Assembly: GCF_000374065.1 (NCBI RefSeq)
Contig: NZ_KB893268.1
Coordinates: 2,273 to 66,272 of the forward strand
Source: Spirosoma luteum DSM 19990
GTDB lineage: Bacteria; Bacteroidota; Bacteroidia; Cytophagales; Spirosomataceae
Length of the DNA: 64,000 bases
Direction: 5' to 3'
Below are positions 9,456-17,545 of this stretch, in pieces. A program made the position numbers and the translations under genes. The notes under the pieces were generated by a model. That model was not told where the DNA came from. It did no database searches and saw only the letters and a list, made by a program, of their open reading frames with translations. Every line of letters starts with the position of its first letter. Position 1 is the stretch's first letter.

Positions 9456-10346
9456 ATGAAACGATACGTACTCATTTTGCTGGTTAGCAACGTCCTGTTA
9501 TTGGGTAACCCAATCGCCCGCGCTCAACAGAGTCCGGTCTCCGAAACGGTTACCTACGGGCCTGATTCGCAGCGGCAGGCGGGTGTTCCCAAAGGGGCGG
9601 TTACGAAGTTTGTCTGGACGAGTACCGTATTCCCGAATACCATCCGGGAGTATTACGTGTATGTTCCGGCGCAGTATGACGGAAAAATACCGGCTGCGCT
9701 GATGGTATTTCAGGATGGCCATACCTATGTAAAGGAGGATGGAGATTTTCGGGTGCCAATTGTGTTCGATAACCTGATTCATCAAAAAGCAATGCCCGTT
9801 ACCATTGGCCTGTTCATCAATCCCGGCCAGCATGGTGAGGAACCACCCAAAGACCCGTTTCGGGCCGATAATCGTAGTTTTGAGTACGATACACTAACCA
9901 ATCAATACGCCCGGTTCCTGCTGGAGGAATTGATTCCCGAAATCAGTAAAGCCTATAAACTGGCCGAATCGCCCACCATGCACGCTATCTGCGGTCTATC
10001 GTCCGGGGGAATCTGCGCCTTTACTGCTGCCTGGCAGCGGCCCGATTATTTCCATAAAGTACTGAGCCAGATTGGTAGTTTTACCAACATCAAAGGTGGG
10101 TACGTATACCCCTCCCTGATTCGAAAATCACCGAAGCGAAACATCAAAGTTTTCCTACAGGATGGCAGCAATGACCTTGACAATCAGCACGGTAACTGGT
10201 GGCTCAGCAATCAGCAGATGGATAAGGCATTGAAATTTAGTGGTTACGATTACAAATTTGTGGGAGGTACGGGGGGGCATACCGGCAAACACGGTGGCTC
10301 CATCTTACCCGAATCACTGCGCTGGTTATGGAGCGATGTGAAGTAA
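9456..10346 (+). CDS. Secreted alpha/beta-hydrolase, enterochelin-esterase-like
   Basis: A signal peptide (MKRYVLILLVSNVLLLGNPI, cleavage near ARAQQ) precedes an alpha/beta hydrolase of the putative esterase family that includes IroE/Fes and esterase D. The nucleophile elbow is GLSSGG near residue 180. The motif FQDGHTYV and a C-terminal GGHTGKHGG, likely carrying the catalytic His, fit the family. The length of 296 is typical of the single-domain secreted members. Substrate cannot be told from sequence; cleavage of a siderophore or an ester-linked sugar substituent are possibilities. No siderophore genes lie nearby. Confidence 0.8.
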   Translation: MKRYVLILLVSNVLLLGNPIARAQQSPVSETVTYGPDSQRQAGVPKGAVTKFVWTSTVFPNTIREYYVYVPAQYDGKIPAALMVFQDGHTYVKEDGDFRVPIVFDNLIHQKAMPVTIGLFINPGQHGEEPPKDPFRADNRSFEYDTLTNQYARFLLEELIPEISKAYKLAESPTMHAICGLSSGGICAFTAAWQRPDYFHKVLSQIGSFTNIKGGYVYPSLIRKSPKRNIKVFLQDGSNDLDNQHGNWWLSNQQMDKALKFSGYDYKFVGGTGGHTGKHGGSILPESLRWLWSDVK

Positions 10347-10407
10347 CTGGTGAACTCTTTTCTGTTATCAGACCAGCAGGCTGGCCCCATGACAGAAAAG
10401 TGGTGTG

Positions 10408-10415
10408 TATCTTTG
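10408..10415 (+). promoter_or_regulatory. TAnnTTTG -7 element next to rsmE start
   Basis: TATCTTTG matches the Bacteroidota -7 consensus exactly and ends only four bases before the rsmE ATG at 10420. If used, transcription would begin at or near the start codon, giving a leaderless message. No good -33 TTTG partner is seen. Confidence 0.35.
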
Positions 10416-10419
10416 CCCT

Positions 10420-11139
10420 ATGCACTTATTCTACCAGCCCGGTCGGCCCGCCGATGTGGATGCGCCGGGTCAGGATAATTTTCTGACCGAAGACGATTCA
10501 CGCCATGCCGTTAAAACATTGCGGCTTGGCATTGGCGGGGTTATTGCCGTAACAGATGGAAACGGAAACCGACATACTGCCGTTATTACACAGGCTGATA
10601 GCCGACGTTGCCAGTTTCGAATTACGAATACACAAACAACCCCCCTTCGGTCGTTCTCTATTCGTATCTGCGTGGCACCAACCAAGAATATGGACCGGAT
10701 CGAATGGTTTGTGGAGAAAGCCGTGGAAATTGGCATCGAACAAATCAGTTTCTTTTTCGGACAGCATTCCGAGCGTCGGGTGTTGAAGCTGGAACGTCTG
10801 GAGAAAATTGCCATAGCCGCCATGAAGCAGTCATTGCAATCGTTTCTACCCCGTTTAGATGAGGCCGTTTCATTCAGTGACCTCTTGAAAACAGTGGACG
10901 AACCGCAGCGTTTTCTGGCTCATCTGCCCGCCAGTGAACCACCTTCTCCACTGACGAACGTAGCTACTAAAAACGGGCAATACGCGGTGCTGATTGGTCC
11001 GGAAGGTGATTTTTCGGGTAAGGAACTACAACAGGCTGTAGATGCCGGTTTTGGGATGGTGACGCTGGGTAACAACCGGCTCCGCACCGAAACAGCAGCA
11101 CTAACAGCCTGCCAGTTATTGAATTTTATAAACCAGTAA
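10420..11139 (+). CDS. rsmE: 16S rRNA m3U1498 methyltransferase RsmE
   Basis: RsmE N3-methylates U1498 of 16S rRNA in the 30S subunit. The N-terminal PUA-like domain begins MHLFYQP, the usual RsmE opening. The C-terminal SPOUT domain with its trefoil knot shows KNMDRIEWFVEKAVEIGI, GQHSERRV, AMKQSLQSFLP, VLIGPEGDFSGKEL and LGNNRLRTETAA. These are the SAM-binding and dimer signatures. Length is 239 residues with the ATG at 10420, preferred over the in-frame GTG at 10405 because family members start at MHLFY. The DUF4159 gene follows after 18 bases and is probably co-transcribed. Confidence 0.95.
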   Translation: MHLFYQPGRPADVDAPGQDNFLTEDDSRHAVKTLRLGIGGVIAVTDGNGNRHTAVITQADSRRCQFRITNTQTTPLRSFSIRICVAPTKNMDRIEWFVEKAVEIGIEQISFFFGQHSERRVLKLERLEKIAIAAMKQSLQSFLPRLDEAVSFSDLLKTVDEPQRFLAHLPASEPPSPLTNVATKNGQYAVLIGPEGDFSGKELQQAVDAGFGMVTLGNNRLRTETAALTACQLLNFINQ

Positions 11140-11157
11140 TACCTGCTTCAACAAGCT

Positions 11158-11817
11158 ATGAAAAAGCTGCTCGTTCTATTCATCATTCTTCATTCTTCAT
11201 TCATCATTGCCCACGGTCAGTACGCCTATAAAATCGCCAAACTGAAATACAACGGCGGGGGTGACTGGTACGCCAACAAAACATCGTTGCCCAACCTTAT
11301 TAAGTTTGCCAACGCTAACCTGCGCATGAATATCTTCCCGGAAGAGGACATCGTAGAGCCGGGCAGTACCGATATTTTTGGTTACCCGTTTGTGCACATG
11401 ACCGGGCATGGCAACGTGACCTTTAGTGATGCCGACGTTAGCAACATGCGCCGGTACCTGATATCGGGTGGATTTCTGCACATCGACGATAATTACGGCC
11501 TGGATAAATTCATCCGTCGGGAGATGAAGAAGGTCTTCCCCGAACTCAGTTTTGTGGAATTACCCTTCAACCATCCGGTCTATCAGCAGAAGTTTCGATT
11601 TGCTACCGGCCTGCCCAAAATTCACGAACACGATGGTAAATCGCCCCAGGGTTTCGGGCTGATTTACCAGGGGCGACTGGTTTGTTTTTACAGTTTCGAG
11701 TGTGATTTAGGCAATGGCTGGGAAGACCAAAGCGTGTACAACGACCCCGAACCCGTTCGCCAACAGGCACTACGAATGGGCGCTAACCTGCTGGAATACG
11801 CGACAACCTCATATTAG
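11158..11817 (+). CDS. DUF4159 domain-containing secreted protein
   Basis: The 219-residue protein has a signal peptide with cleavage near AHG-Q and a DUF4159 domain over nearly all the mature part. It shows VHMTGHGNVTFSDADV, RRYLISGGFLHIDD, ELPFNHPVYQ, PKIHEHDG and NGWEDQSVYND. The domain is widespread in Bacteroidota with no settled function; its fold is related to ThuA/glutamine-amidotransferase-like proteins. The hydrophobic core of the signal peptide (FIILHSSFIIAHG) is encoded by heptamer repeats of the same type found in intergenic regions at 21.8 kb. It lies 18 bases behind rsmE. Confidence 0.85.
   Translation: MKKLLVLFIILHSSFIIAHGQYAYKIAKLKYNGGGDWYANKTSLPNLIKFANANLRMNIFPEEDIVEPGSTDIFGYPFVHMTGHGNVTFSDADVSNMRRYLISGGFLHIDDNYGLDKFIRREMKKVFPELSFVELPFNHPVYQQKFRFATGLPKIHEHDGKSPQGFGLIYQGRLVCFYSFECDLGNGWEDQSVYNDPEPVRQQALRMGANLLEYATTSY
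11184..11212 (+). repeat. ATTCTTC/ATTCATC heptamer repeat inside a CDS
   Basis: Four near-identical heptamers (ATTCTTC, ATTCTTC, ATTCATC and relatives) lie in codons about 10-18 of the DUF4159 gene. The reverse complement of this pattern occurs between genes at 21817-21907 and at 24.1 and 28.2 kb. Here it encodes the hydrophobic core of the signal peptide. Confidence 0.6.
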
Positions 11818-11864
11818 TTCAAGTATTATTCGGGGATTGAAACCCAAACGACTCAAAATTGCGT

Positions 11865-11872
11865 TAGTTTTG
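11865..11872 (+). promoter_or_regulatory. TAnnTTTG -7 element upstream of desaturase
   Basis: TAGTTTTG matches the -7 consensus and lies about 50 bases upstream of the desaturase start. A -33 TTTG at ideal spacing is not visible. Confidence 0.35.
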
Positions 11873-11921
11873 TAGTAATATTCCTAGCGAGTCTCTCATT
11901 CATCCTTTAATAATCACCATA

Positions 11922-12737
11922 GTGGTTTTTGTACTAGTTGCATTCCTGGGGCATTGGTATTTGTCGCTGTTCTGCCAAACGTTTTTTCTCCATCGGTATT
12001 CGGCACACAAGATGTTCTCGATGAGTAAATTCTGGGAACGGTTCTTTTATGCCCTCACCTACATATCGCAGGGGTCGTCGTATCTGAGCCCACGGGCGTA
12101 TGCTGTGCTGCACCGAATGCACCATGCTTTTAGTGATACCGAGAGAGACCCGCACTCTCCGCATCATACCAAGAATATTTTTACGATGATGTGGAAGACC
12201 AAAGACATTTATAACGCCGTATTGCACCGTAAGCAGACGGTTGAAAAGCAGTTCGACCGTAATTATCCCGAATGGAGTTTCATTGAGAAAGTAGGGGATT
12301 CCTGGTTTTCTCGGGCGGGTTGGGCCGTTATTTACAGTGCGTTTTATCTGCTGGCGTTTTTCTACCTGGATATGCACTGGGCGTTTTTCTTCCTGCTGCC
12401 TGTTCACTTTGTAATGGGACCCGTACACGGAGCCATCATCAACTGGAGTGGCCACAAGTATGGCTACTCGAATTTTGACAATCAGGACGAATCGAAAAAT
12501 TCGTTGATTCTGGATGTAGTGATGATGGGCGAGTTGTTCCAGAACAACCACCACAAGCGACCCAATTCGGCCAACTTCGGGGCTAAATGGTTCGAGTTCG
12601 ACCCTACGTTCCCCCTCATCGGCATCCTGCATAAGCTGCACGTCGTTCGGTTACGGCCATCGGCCGAAGCTAAGAAAGCCCAGTTTGAAGTAGGCCACGA
12701 CCGCCGGGTAGCGGTAGAAGATGAAGTAGAAGCGTAA
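11922..12737 (+). CDS. Membrane fatty-acid (acyl) desaturase
   Basis: This is a membrane di-iron desaturase, probably acting on acyl-CoA or acyl-lipid to set membrane fluidity. The three histidine boxes are present: HRYSAH near residue 24, HRMHH near 67 and NNHHKRP near 210. Hydrophobic spans lie at about 1-20, 35-55, 130-150 and 155-175. Length (271) matches the compact bacterial delta-9-type enzymes. No in-frame ATG precedes the first membrane span, so the GTG at 11922 is taken as start. A strong terminator follows at 12759. Confidence 0.9.
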   Translation: MVFVLVAFLGHWYLSLFCQTFFLHRYSAHKMFSMSKFWERFFYALTYISQGSSYLSPRAYAVLHRMHHAFSDTERDPHSPHHTKNIFTMMWKTKDIYNAVLHRKQTVEKQFDRNYPEWSFIEKVGDSWFSRAGWAVIYSAFYLLAFFYLDMHWAFFFLLPVHFVMGPVHGAIINWSGHKYGYSNFDNQDESKNSLILDVVMMGELFQNNHHKRPNSANFGAKWFEFDPTFPLIGILHKLHVVRLRPSAEAKKAQFEVGHDRRVAVEDEVEA

Positions 12738-12758
12738 ACATACAGTACGTTAGACATA

Positions 12759-12796
12759 GACAAAACCCCAAGCCATCGCTGGTTTGGGGTTTTGTC
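12759..12796 (+). terminator. Intrinsic terminator after desaturase
   Basis: GACAAAACCCCAA and TTGGGGTTTTGTC form a 13-bp stem, extended by two pairs after one mismatch, around a short loop. It lies 22 bases past the desaturase stop. Confidence 0.8.
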
Positions 12797-12958
12797 ATTT
12801 GGGGGTAGGGGCTGTGTGTTGAATTGTTTATATAGGAGTAATGATATTTTTACTTTCGTTCTCACTTATTCGCCCAACACCTCCATGTGCTGATGGCGAC
12901 CATAGGGAGCCTTTACACACATGGTCGGATGTACGCATGCTTTCTAACACGCTCATAA

Positions 12959-14331
12959 TCAACTCGCTGACAAGTTAGCAAAAAGACCCAAATCTGCGCC
13001 CGTTATTCCAAATTTGGCCAGCTTTTTCTTCATCTGACGGATCTGCTGCTGCTTCACCTGGGCCATATCCCGCATCAATTTCGTTGGCTCATAGGCTTCT
13101 CCCGTCGTGAGCATTTTGTAAACCACCACCGCCAACTTCCGCGCTGTGGCCGTGATGGCCTTAATTCGGCCAGCCCGGTACGCAATCCGCTGGAAAAACG
13201 CCGTCATCGGATTGGGCTTTTTCATGTTGCCCAACGAATTAGCTACCATCCGAAACGTGTTGGGCAACGTCGATTTGTTCTTCAACGTCTTTTTGGACAA
13301 CACTCTACCGCCCGATGCCTTGTTATTGGGTGTGAAGCCTAACCACTTGGCAAAGGCTTTGGCCGAGTTAAATTTGGCAATTGACTCACCGACTTCGGCC
13401 ATGAACGTTAGCAGCGCATCCCGGCCAAAACCGGGATGTTACTCAGGTCAACGCCCAACAGTTTATGAGCATATTGCTCAATGGGTAATTGGGGCGTGTT
13501 ACGGGATTGGCGCAACTTCTGACGACCTACCGTCGGGTCGGCCATTGTAGCAGGGTGCTCCAGCCCGTTGGTATGGTCGGTGAAGTGGCGGTCAAGTTCC
13601 TTATCCAACTCAGCGATTTCGGTTTGCAGATTCAGGTAGAGCCGGTAGTTGCTGCCCACCTCGAAGCGCATGGCTCCCGTCCAGTTGCCCCGAAGCAATT
13701 CGATGATTTCTGCGGGCTTCTTTTTACAATGGCTATCGACCAGGTCGGCCAGTTTAAGCGGGTCTTCCTGACCTTGGCAAATGGCGGCAATGATACGCAA
13801 ACCCGACACCGAGTTGGTATCGGTCAGCACAGTATCTAACCGTACATTGCCCGCCCGCAGGGCTTTCTGAATACGCCGGATGTAGTCGGCAGCATCTTCG
13901 ACCAAACTCTTCCGCAGCCGCACCAAAGGCCGGATCAGTGTTGAGAACTCGTCGGGCAGGAAGATGGGGGGCAGCAGACCCAGACTGTGCAGGGTACGAA
14001 TGTGAATCGCATCGGACGTATCGGACTTGAAGCGCCGGTAGTTTTTTGTGTTGGCCCCTGCCGTTACCAGCACCTCAAAGCCTGCTTCCTGTAAGACGTT
14101 GACCAGGGGCCGTTCGTAGCCGCCGGTAGCCTCCATCGCCACGTGCCTGACCTGATGGTCGGTCAGCCATTGGGCCAATCGGAATAGCTCTTTGGTGGAC
14201 ACGCCGAACTGTTGAACAGATTGCTTGGGGTCGTCGCCGATAGCCACGACGTGAAACTGAGAGCCAATGTCAACGCCCGCCACCTGTTGGTGGACGATGG
14301 GCATGGCCAAATAGTTATCCTGCTTTTTCAT
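12959..14331 (-). pseudogene. IS110-family transposase, frameshifted
   Basis: The gene is in two frames. The upstream part, from ATG at 14331, carries the RuvC-like DEDD domain: Asp21 in VAGVDIGSQFH, Glu in VAMEATGGYERP, and Asp residues in RRFKSDTSDAIHIRTL. The downstream part ends at 12959 and carries the Transposase_20 domain with the nucleophilic Ser in NKASGGRVLSKK. Between them, near 13425-13435, reading one base over restores GRDALLTFMAEVG, the expected junction, so one base is missing next to a G/C run. Together the halves make a full-length protein of about 455 residues. Either the copy is inactivated by a very recent deletion, or a -1 frameshift is used; the slip site is not a classical slippery heptamer. 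Confidence 0.85.
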
Positions 14332-14560
14332 GCTTGAAAAGGAGTAAGCAGTTGAAACAAAGGGCTATCAGCGGGCTATTTTAGATAAACGATTAGAAGG
14401 ATGTACGGAGTAAAAGGCAAGCCTTTTCTACCAGTTGGGTTCTCAAAGCATGGAATGATAACAACACGCCATGACGAATAGCCAAATCGGGCGGTTGGAC
14501 GGGTTGATAAGCACCAACGAACAAGGACGATCTTCCCACGAAGGGGCTACTGATAGCTAC
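14332..14560 (-). ncRNA. Candidate IS110 left-end non-coding region (bridge RNA?)
   Basis: IS110-type elements are known to carry a structured guide (bridge) RNA in the non-coding end upstream of the transposase. This region is that position. It contains a 7-bp hairpin (AAAAGGC/GCCTTTT, 14412-14427) and a repeated GGGCTAT at 14362 and 14373. Element boundaries cannot be fixed from one copy, so the RNA is only a positional prediction. Confidence 0.25.
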
Positions 14561-14606
14561 GTAAATATAAGAAAAGAGCCGTTTTTGGGTTCATGCGTTC
14601 TTGTGG

Positions 14607-14624
14607 GTTCGTTCGCGAGCGAAC
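14607..14624. repeat. Near-perfect 18-bp palindrome
   Basis: GTTCG and CGAAC flank a TCGCGA-like centre in the gap between IS110 and hicB. It could be a terminator stem for hicB, whose stop lies at 14700, or a protein-binding site. Confidence 0.3.
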
Positions 14625-14699
14625 ACGGTGGCGGTTGGGCTGAAAACATTGAATTTGGGCCGTACTGCCTGTCGACGGAGACCCACCCACGCAAAACTC

Positions 14700-15089
14700 C
14701 TAAGCGGCCACCAAATGTACCTGCCTCAGTTCGTTGGCAAGCTGGTGAATTGCTGTTTCAATCCGCTTCACCTGCTCAGCCGATGGAAACTTTGTTTGAG
14801 ATTTGTAATGCCGAAGTAGAGATGGGTTTAGCCCAGCATAATCAGCAATCTTGGAGATTTTCAAGTAAGCGTAGTGCTCAAAAAAGGCATACAGGTCATA
14901 TGCTAAATCAAACTCCACATTATCTACATCATGAAAATCTAGCAGAAGCTGTCTCATGTTCTGTTGTAAAGCTTCCACCGTATTGGCCTGATCGACAATT
15001 AGGTTGTCTTCATACGTCAAACGACCCCAGAAACCTGACTGACTGTCTTGTTGGGCACCCGCTTCAATAATAAGTTGAATCCGTTCCAT
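14700..15089 (-). CDS. hicB: HicB-family antitoxin
   Basis: The 129-residue protein follows hicA by 15 bases on the same strand. The N-terminal half is the HicB partial RNase-H-like fold (GFWGRLTYEDNLIVDQANTV, EALQQNMRQLL). The C-terminal third is a helix-turn-helix (YLKISKIADYAGLNPSLLRH). In this family the N-terminal part neutralises the HicA RNase and the DNA-binding part autorepresses the operon. The order toxin then antitoxin is the classical hicAB order. The pair sits next to an IS110 element, a usual setting for mobile toxin-antitoxin modules. Confidence 0.8.
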   Translation of the reverse strand: MERIQLIIEAGAQQDSQSGFWGRLTYEDNLIVDQANTVEALQQNMRQLLLDFHDVDNVEFDLAYDLYAFFEHYAYLKISKIADYAGLNPSLLRHYKSQTKFPSAEQVKRIETAIHQLANELRQVHLVAA

Positions 15090-15104
15090 ATTGTGAGTAA
15101 CTGC

Positions 15105-15293
15105 CTATTTCAGACCAGCTTGTTTAAGAATAGAGTTGAGCGTGCCAATGGGCATATCGCCTTTGTGGATAGCTACAGTAACTTTGCCGGATTTAGTAGG
15201 ATGCACCAGTTGTAGGTGGCTTCCTTTCTGGGTTTTGTCAACCCAACCATCCTCATAAAGCAACTTGAGTATCTCTTTCGCGGTCATGTTCAA
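15105..15293 (-). CDS. hicA: HicA-family mRNA interferase toxin
   Basis: The 62-residue protein has the complete HicA fold, a small double-stranded-RNA-binding-like domain. It opens with KEILKLLYEDGW, carries the catalytic His in KGSHLQLVHP, and ends with HKGDMPIGTLNSILKQAG. HicA toxins cleave mRNA and are held inactive by HicB, encoded immediately downstream. The start at 15293 (MNMTAKEI) could also be the second Met two codons later. All key residues are present, so the toxin appears functional. Confidence 0.9.
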   Translation of the reverse strand: MNMTAKEILKLLYEDGWVDKTQKGSHLQLVHPTKSGKVTVAIHKGDMPIGTLNSILKQAGLK

Positions 15294-15868
15294 TTATCAA
15301 AACCGCTAAAGTCGCATTTTTGTGCCATCTTTACAAATAAATTGGAGTTATAAATATTCTCCATTTGCCTTGTCGAACCCTACTGGCTTATTGAGCCAAT
15401 GCCTTACTGTTGGGGCACGCTTACCCTGTCGCACAGAGCCGGAAATGGATACCCAAAACCTGACCTCTGGGGCGTGCTATTTGTCGACCGAAAGCCGGAA
15501 ATGCAGACACTTTATAGACTATCAACCAATATGTTATTGTACGCAAAAATGACTAAGCCTTAACCGCTTGATAACCAAATAATTAATGTTTAGCGCTATC
15601 GTAAGTTTGACATTATGTGGTGTGTTGTAAAAGAAATAATTATATCACAAGGATAAAGGGTAGTATTGGTCTGGGCAAGGGAAACGTTGAAAATGCTTTG
15701 TTAGCCAGGAAGTTGCGTCATTTTGGCAACCGGATTGGCCGGGTTGCCTACGGATAAAGCATAAAGCCGCATCGCTTTACCGGGGGAGAAGGGGAAAACA
15801 TCTGGGCATAGGCTTACACGCAAAAAGCCCCGGACCTCAATCCGGGGCTTTTGTATCGTGGAAACTGT
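15294..15868. other. Intergenic region with imperfect tandem repeat
   Basis: No convincing gene is seen. Two imperfect copies of a TGGGGC...AGCCGGAAATG unit lie at about 15411-15447 and 15468-15503, sharing an identical 11-base end. A related stretch lies beside hicB at about 14645-14690. The last part holds the terminator of the minus-strand helicase gene. Confidence 0.35.
15822..15853 (-). terminator. Intrinsic terminator after DEAD-box helicase
   Basis: AAAAGCCCCGGA and TCCGGGGCTTTT form a perfect 12-bp stem around a 6-base loop. On the minus strand it is followed by a T tract, directly downstream of the helicase stop. Confidence 0.85.
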
Positions 15869-17347
15869 CTAGTAATTTTTATCGGGGCCTAAATTCGTGT
15901 ACCGGCTATTACCCGTGCCACGGCCCGGGCGTTCGCTTGTGCTGCCCGGTTTGTTTGAGCTGCTGCTATTCCCGTCACGACGGCCGGGTGCCGGTCTGTC
16001 CTGACTGGCGGGGCGGCTTTGCGAGGTTGCACGGGGTTGCTGCCGGTTGCCCGGCGTTTCGTTCCGGCGGTTGCTGTCATTGCTCTCCCTGCGGAACGAG
16101 CCCTGGTTTGATGAACCGTTCGACCGGCCGCCACCACCCTGCCTGCCTGCGTTGCGGCCTTGTCCCTGCCGTTGCGGGGGAGCGGGCGTTACTTTCGTCG
16201 TGTCAAAATCCGGTGGATACGGGTGGTTCTCAATGATGGGTACCCGTTTGCCAATCAGTTTATTAATGTCGCGCAGGTATTCCGTTTCTTCTTCATCGCA
16301 AAACGAGAGCGCAATACCATCGTGCCCCGCCCGACCTGTCCGGCCAATGCGGTGTACGTATGTTTCGGGAATGTTAGGCAGTTCGTAGTTGATTACGTGC
16401 GAAAGTTCATCCACATCGATACCACGAGCGGCAATATCCGTCGCTACAAGTACCCGCGTTTCGCGACTCTTGAAGTTCGAGAGCGCGCGCTGACGGGCAT
16501 TCTGTGATTTGTTGCCATGAATAGCTTCAGCACCGATACCCTCTTTCAACAGATCTTTAACCACTTTATCGGCTCCGTGCTTAGTTCGGGCGAAGACCAA
16601 GGCCGACTTGATTTTTTGATCGTTCAGGATATGAACCAGCAGTTTGCGCTTGTCGTCGCGACCCACAAAATACATGGCCTGCGTAATCGTATCGGCCGTT
16701 GATGAAGCCGGCGTCACTTCTACCTTGGCTGGGTTACGTAAAATGGTATCGGCCAGTTTTGCCACGTCGGGGGGCATTGTCGCCGAGAAAAACAACGACT
16801 GTCGGCGTTCGGGTAACTTAGCGATGACTTTTTTGACATCGTGAATGAAACCCATATCGAGCATCCGGTCGGCTTCGTCGAGCACAAAAAACTGCACATC
16901 CCGCAAGGATATAAATCCCTGGTTCATCAGGTCGAGCAGGCGACCGGGGGTAGCAATGAGTACATCGACACCCGCCTTTAGCGAATTGACCTGTGAATGT
17001 TGTGAAACACCACCGAAAATAACCGTATGCCGCATTTTGAGGTACCGGCCATAAGCCGCAAAACTTTCGGCAATCTGGATGGCTAATTCACGCGTTGGGG
17101 TCATTACCAGCGTTTTGATGCGCCGGGGAGCGTTAGGGTTTTTGCTGCGCTCTTCATCGAGCAGTTGTAGAATAGGAATAGCAAACGCGGCTGTTTTACC
17201 CGTGCCGGTCTGGGCGCACCCCAGCAAATCCCGGCGATTTAGTAACGTCGGTATGGCTTGTTCCTGGATGGGAGTGGGGGTGGTGTATCCTTCTTCGGCG
17301 AGGGCCTTCAGGATCGGATCAATTAATGATAAGTCGGAAAATTGCAT
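15869..17347 (-). CDS. DEAD-box RNA helicase, RhlE-like
   Basis: This is an ATP-dependent RNA helicase of the RhlE/CsdA group. All core motifs are present: Q motif (PTPIQEQAIP), I (AQTGTGKTAAF), Ia (PTRELAIQI), GG, Ib (TPGRLLDL), II (DEADRMLDMGF), III (SATMP), IV-V (VATDIAARGIDV) and VI (HRIGRTGRAGHDG). The core ends near residue 370. The remaining 120 residues are a low-complexity tail rich in Arg, Gly, Ser, Asn and Gln, typical of RNA-binding tails in RhlE. The likely role is ribosome assembly or RNA turnover, especially in the cold. It is a single-gene unit with a strong terminator. Confidence 0.93.
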   Translation of the reverse strand: MQFSDLSLIDPILKALAEEGYTTPTPIQEQAIPTLLNRRDLLGCAQTGTGKTAAFAIPILQLLDEERSKNPNAPRRIKTLVMTPTRELAIQIAESFAAYGRYLKMRHTVIFGGVSQHSQVNSLKAGVDVLIATPGRLLDLMNQGFISLRDVQFFVLDEADRMLDMGFIHDVKKVIAKLPERRQSLFFSATMPPDVAKLADTILRNPAKVEVTPASSTADTITQAMYFVGRDDKRKLLVHILNDQKIKSALVFARTKHGADKVVKDLLKEGIGAEAIHGNKSQNARQRALSNFKSRETRVLVATDIAARGIDVDELSHVINYELPNIPETYVHRIGRTGRAGHDGIALSFCDEEETEYLRDINKLIGKRVPIIENHPYPPDFDTTKVTPAPPQRQGQGRNAGRQGGGGRSNGSSNQGSFRRESNDSNRRNETPGNRQQPRATSQSRPASQDRPAPGRRDGNSSSSNKPGSTSERPGRGTGNSRYTNLGPDKNY

Positions 17348-17481
17348 ATGTTGGTTGGACGTCGGTAAGTAATGGAATAGGGGAAATGTTCAGTCCAGCA
17401 TCCAACGTCTTTGTAAAGTTATACGGTTATAACTGTCCTGTGGCAAATAAAGTGCCATTTATTGGTGAAGTACAATTCGTT

Positions 17482-17533
17482 GCAAGGGAACGGGGGTGAT
17501 TCTATTCACACAGAATCACCCCCGTTCCCTTGC
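17482..17533 (-). terminator. 22-bp perfect hairpin after SDR gene
   Basis: Arms 17482-17503 and 17512-17533 are exact reverse complements around an 8-base loop. The stem is GC-rich (five consecutive G/C pairs) and lies 12 bases past the SDR stop. It is the probable terminator although no T tract follows. Confidence 0.7.
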
Positions 17534-17545
17534 CTTATCTCGGTC

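Noticed and set aside
11934-12641. 235-codon minus-strand open frame opposite the desaturase
   Set aside because: Shadow; the plus strand carries all three histidine boxes.
13425-13435. Programmed frameshift as the certain explanation for the IS110 split
   Set aside because: The site does not match an X-XXY-YYZ slippery heptamer and IS110 elements are not known to need one, so a deletion is preferred.
14471-15070. 200-codon plus-strand open frame opposite hicB
   Set aside because: Shadow of hicB on the opposite strand; composition and residues do not look like a protein and HicAB motifs are clear on the minus strand.
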